64,000 bases of DNA from Gossypium raimondii (lineage: Eukaryota > Streptophyta > Magnoliopsida > Malvales > Malvaceae), in NCBI RefSeq assembly GCF_025698545.1, contig NC_068565.1, forward strand, positions 434,001-498,000. The letters run 5' to 3'. Numbering within the stretch: the first letter of the stretch is position 1; every line of letters begins with the position of its first letter. Position numbers and translations under genes: made by a program. Below, piece after piece: positions 60,901-64,000 of the stretch. Below the pieces are notes generated by a model. That model was not told where the DNA came from. It was given only the letters and a program-made list of their open reading frames with translations, and did no database searches.

Positions 60901-61886
60901 GAAAAATGGGAAAAGACCAGCATAGGATCCTGTATTGATTATCACCCCTGGCTTTTGCAGAGCTTGCATAGTTTTAATCTGTTAAAAAGAAAACCTTAAA
61001 CAATCAAAATCCATTGCTGGAAATTAGGACTGTCATCAAAGAAAAATTGCAGAAAAAAAACTAGTCAAAGTGGAAGCTTTACTGCAAGGCGAGTACAATC
61101 AATAACTGCAACGAGGTTGACATTAATGGTGTGCCTCCATGTCTTAGCCCCATCACTTTGATCGTTCTGAAATGGTACTGGATTATTGATGCCGGCGCTG
61201 TTAATACAAACATCCAATCCTCCGTATGTCGCCACATGCTTCTCAAACGCTAAACTAATATCTCCTATTCACAAAATTCCAAATCGAGCAAGTGTATATT
61301 CAATATATATCCAACATAAATGCTTTGGAGAAAATGATCTGTAGGTGATAAACAAGGATGAACTGGAATTTACTTTAGTAACAATCATTTTGCTAAAGTT
61401 ATATCGCCTATATGCAAAAATTCAAAATTAAATGGCATATTCAAATATGAATCGAATACTTTGAAGAAAATGATCGAGCAAGTGATAAACAAAAGATGAA
61501 ATCCAACTTACTTGGATTCGTAACATCGCATTTAACAAAAATAGCAGAAGGAAACTCCAACTTTTCATGAAATCTAGAATTCTCTTTCTCAACTAAACAA
61601 GCAACTTCCTTCCCTTTCTCTTCAGCGAAATCTACGATCGTTACAAATAATCCTTTCCCCGCCAAAGCTAAGCTCAACGCTTTACCTGCAACAAACAAAC
61701 AAAAAAAATCAATAAAAATCAATCAAAGTATTTCTGCTTTACAATCGTTCACATCAAATCAAGTTCATAGATCCTTTAAAAACAAATATTATACAATTTT
61801 TTTTTAGAAGTAAAGATTTCAAAATATCTACCGATGCCGGAAGCTCCGCCGGTGATTAAAGCTGATAAACCAGGTTTAAGCTCCAT
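54985..61886 (-). CDS. NQR: NQR: fused short-chain dehydrogenase and quinone/enone reductase
   Basis: Eighteen exons on the minus strand: 61886-61832, 61685-61512, 61264-61083, 60978-60873, 60257-60181, 60095-60008, 59201-59006, 58701-58575, 58374-58318, 58053-57952, 57828-57733, 57567-57493, 56855-56736, 56311-56186, 55814-55737, 55403-55317, 55210-55124, 55035-54985. They join to 627 residues. The N-terminal SDR part has the nucleotide motif TGGASGIG, an NSAG block and the catalytic YSGSK. From about residue 295 a zinc-free medium-chain reductase follows: AGVNAGD, then the NADPH site [31 protein letters not shown] and YECVGG. Arabidopsis NQR (At1g49670) and animal prostaglandin reductase 3 share the reductase half. 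Activity on enones or quinones with NADPH is expected by family. All catalytic motifs are intact. Confidence 0.9.
56541..56602. repeat. 31-bp tandem duplication in an NQR intron
   Basis: Two identical 31-base units (56541-56571 and 56572-56602) in the intron between the exons ending at 56736 and starting at 56311. Being identical, they look recent. Confidence 0.9.
59350..59710. mobile_element. MITE family G, copy 3, in an NQR intron
   Basis: Contains 'acagtgacacatgacatgccatgtgc' and 'tttttaacagaaac', as at 22920-23170, and the arms 'ttctattaaatgagcaaactagtcc' and 'aattaatttgtct'. It lies between the exons ending at 60008 and starting at 59201. Confidence 0.55.
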
Positions 61887-62186
61887 TTTTTTCTTTGTAA
61901 TCACTGTTGTTAAAGATAATAATTAGTATCGTTTGTTGAAAAGGAGAGCTACAAACCGATTTTCACGATAGGGTGAGCAATTTATAATAAATATATAATA
62001 TTTTTTTGGATTTTTTATATTTTTTTCCTTTCCATGAAAATTGACTCTGAAAATCTGCTTTTTTTTTCTTTAATGGAACCAAAAGTCGTTGCATCATTTT
62101 CTTTTTTTGCTTGAAGTTGGTGGCAGTTAAGTAAGACCCGCCAGTCTTGAAATTTTGGACACAATTTTATATATAGTTGTGATAAA

Positions 62187-62218
<32 letters not shown>

Positions 62219-62329
62219 CCCCTAAACTTGTTAATTATTTCACTTTGGTATTTTTTTTAATCCATTGTAATATTTTAATTCGACAATTAAACCCATTTTG
62301 AACAAAGATCCTCCCAAAATATTTATAAG
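61887..62329. promoter_or_regulatory. NQR 5' flank with TA microsatellite
   Basis: The minus-strand promoter of NQR should lie here. A TA run occupies about 62189-62208. No clear TATA box could be separated from the AT-rich background. Confidence 0.35.
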
Positions 62330-62600
62330 GGGCGGATCCTTATGGGGCCTAGGGTCTTGGGCCCCCAAAATTTTTTAGAAATCTTGATTTTTTAATTTTA
62401 AAAAATTTTAATTAGGCCCTTATATTTTTGAAAATTTTCATTTCTCCTTTGAAGTTATTTAAAATTTTTAATTAGGCCCATTTAATTTTGAAAATTCTCA
62501 TTATTCTTTTTTATTTTTTTAAATTTTAATTAAGCTCTTTTTTTTTTTGAAAATTCTCATTAATCTCAGGAAACATTAAATTAGACCCCCAATTTTTTAA
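62330..62600. repeat. Interspersed repeat family E, copy 3
   Basis: Begins 'ggggcggatccttatggggcc', followed by several 'aaaattttnattaggccc' units, as in the copies at 9490 and 20585. Non-coding. Confidence 0.6.
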
Positions 62601-64000
62601 CTATCAAATTTTGTCCCAATTTTTTTTGTCACTTTCAAACAAATTTTGAGTTAATCAGTTCAACCCCTTTGTTCGAACCATTATATTAATTAATTTTGAG
62701 TCCTTCCGATCTAGCCTTATTCCAGTAATACTGGTTACATCATCGAATCTTGACAGAATCCAAGTTCAAGGACCAAACTGGATCTAGTTGCCAAGTTCAT
62801 GGAACAAAGTAGAACAAAAAAAAGTACAAGTACCCAAGTGGACCTACTTGCCAATTTCAGGGCCAAAAACTATATTATCCCTAAAAAATAGGTTTCATTA
62901 TTCTCTATAAAAAGGTTTAATTTTGATTTTACTCCTTTTACTATGTTAACATTTTAGATTCAATATTTTGACTTTAATTTTGCATAATTTAATTCCCTTA
63001 CTAGTGTTATTGGTAGATTACAAATAGGTAACATTGTTAGTTGTCGTTCAACTATGGTTAATTTTTCACATAAATAGTTAAGAATGGACAATTGTTCTTC
63101 TAGCCTCCTTAAAATAATAAAATTTTAAGTTATTTAATGGTAAATTACATTTTGACCCATTAAATTTGAAAATTCAATTTCTCTCTAAAATGAAAATTTA
63201 TAGTTTAACCCTCAAGAAATTACAAATTTTATGTTAATACAATGATAAACTATATTTTAGCTTTATAAATAATTTATAAATCAATTCCCAATCAAAATTT
63301 TTTGACTTCACCATGTGTAAGTTTAATTAATGAGATTCAACTAATAATAAATTTATATATTAAATGGTAAACCAATTTTTTAAAAAAATCACATCACCAC
63401 TTTTACGACAATAACCAATAATAATGTTATCGGTTTAAACCTAATAATAACATTACAAAAATAGAATAATAGAATTATATCAAGTTAAACCGAATACATT
63501 AAATCTCAAATTTTAGTAAAACGAGAGAGACTAAATCTATAAAAAAGTTAAAATTATATCTAGAAGGTTAAAATATGCCATAAGTCTCTATACTTTTTGA
63601 AAATTTTGAAATTTAGTCCCTATACATTTATTTTTAGAAATTTATCCTCTACTTTTTGATTTTAAAATTCAGGTTCAACTATTAATAATGTTAAAATTAT
63701 TTTGTTAAATTTAAGTTTATTACAATGTTATTTTTTTAATTATAATAGCTACCTATTGAGTATTTCTTTTATTTCAAAATTTCATGATAAAACTTTAACA
63801 AAAAAAATTATACTATTAATAGTTATACTTAATTTTGAAATATAAAAAATACATAGATTAAATTTTTAGAAAAAAAATATAGGAGGTAGGGTAGATATAA
63901 CTTATCTAGAAAAGTTATAATAAATGTTCTTTTCTTCAATTATTGATAATTGGAATTTGGGCATCTAGATTTGACGTATGTTTCAATTATCAATAATTGA
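62601..64000. other. Intergenic repeats at the window end
   Basis: MITE-like phrases ('caaggaccaaactggatc', 'gcaagtacccaagtgg' type) at 62600-62890, and a MITE family D copy at 63565-63900 (starts GGTTAAAATATGCC). No gene was seen. Confidence 0.45.

Noticed and set aside
1-64000. CRISPR array, operon, prophage or integrated viral genome
   Set aside because: Tandem arrays here have degenerate units without spacers, genes are intron-bearing, and no reverse transcriptase, coat or movement-protein-like frame was seen.
1-64000. Full-length LTR retrotransposon
   Set aside because: No pair of long direct repeats with TG...CA ends, primer-binding site or gag-pol frame was found; only RNase H fragments of LINE type.

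Overview
The window is nuclear DNA of a dicot plant: AT-rich, gene-poor, with intron-rich genes and many small non-autonomous transposons. Cotton or another Malvaceae is my best guess, from the overall look of the repeats and gene models; this is an inference and could not be searched. No plasmid, phage, CRISPR or viral structure was seen, and no tRNA or rRNA gene was recognised. Exon coordinates were worked out by eye from reading frame, splice sites and remembered family conservation; each gene model below closes in frame across all junctions.

Layout. 1-2.3 kb: MITEs and a TG microsatellite. 2389-5391 (+): a PPR-LAGLIDADG protein of the OTP51 type (chloroplast intron splicing). 6231-10177 (+): a decayed, 3'-truncated La-related protein (LARP6 type, with a PAM2-like motif) whose six exon remnants survive between inserted repeats. 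10747-13249 (-): an ARMC6-like armadillo protein, 8 exons. 14352-18251 (-): an RNF170-like RING/DUF1232 membrane E3 ligase, 5 exons, with two Mutator-type MITEs in intron 1. 18.3-26.1 kb: intergenic, with hAT-type MITEs, SINE-like copies and a nested MITE. 26158-27141 (-): a single-exon DUF1645 protein. 27.2-39.6 kb: gene desert with MITEs and LINE-type RNase H remnants. 39659-40676 (+): a KRP/ICK cyclin-dependent kinase inhibitor, 4 exons. 40.7-44.4 kb: intergenic. 44405-49368 (+): a DUF829/TMEM53-like alpha/beta hydrolase, 7 exons, with a roughly 1.5 kb minisatellite in intron 1 and a MITE in intron 6. 51853-54547 (+): a B3-domain protein of the Os01g0234100 type, 6 exons, with a degenerate tandem repeat in intron 1 that copies the exon 1 end. 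54985-61886 (-): an 18-exon NQR protein that fuses a short-chain dehydrogenase to a medium-chain quinone/enone reductase. 61.9-64 kb: repeats.

The genes are unrelated housekeeping or regulatory loci with no sign of functional clustering. The most informative parts of the window are the transposon record (four superfamily signatures supported by target-site duplications or terminal repeats, and two nested insertions), the LARP6 pseudogene with a 34-bp frameshifting duplication, two intronic minisatellites and an apparent excess of GC-AG introns. I found no clearly new biological system.
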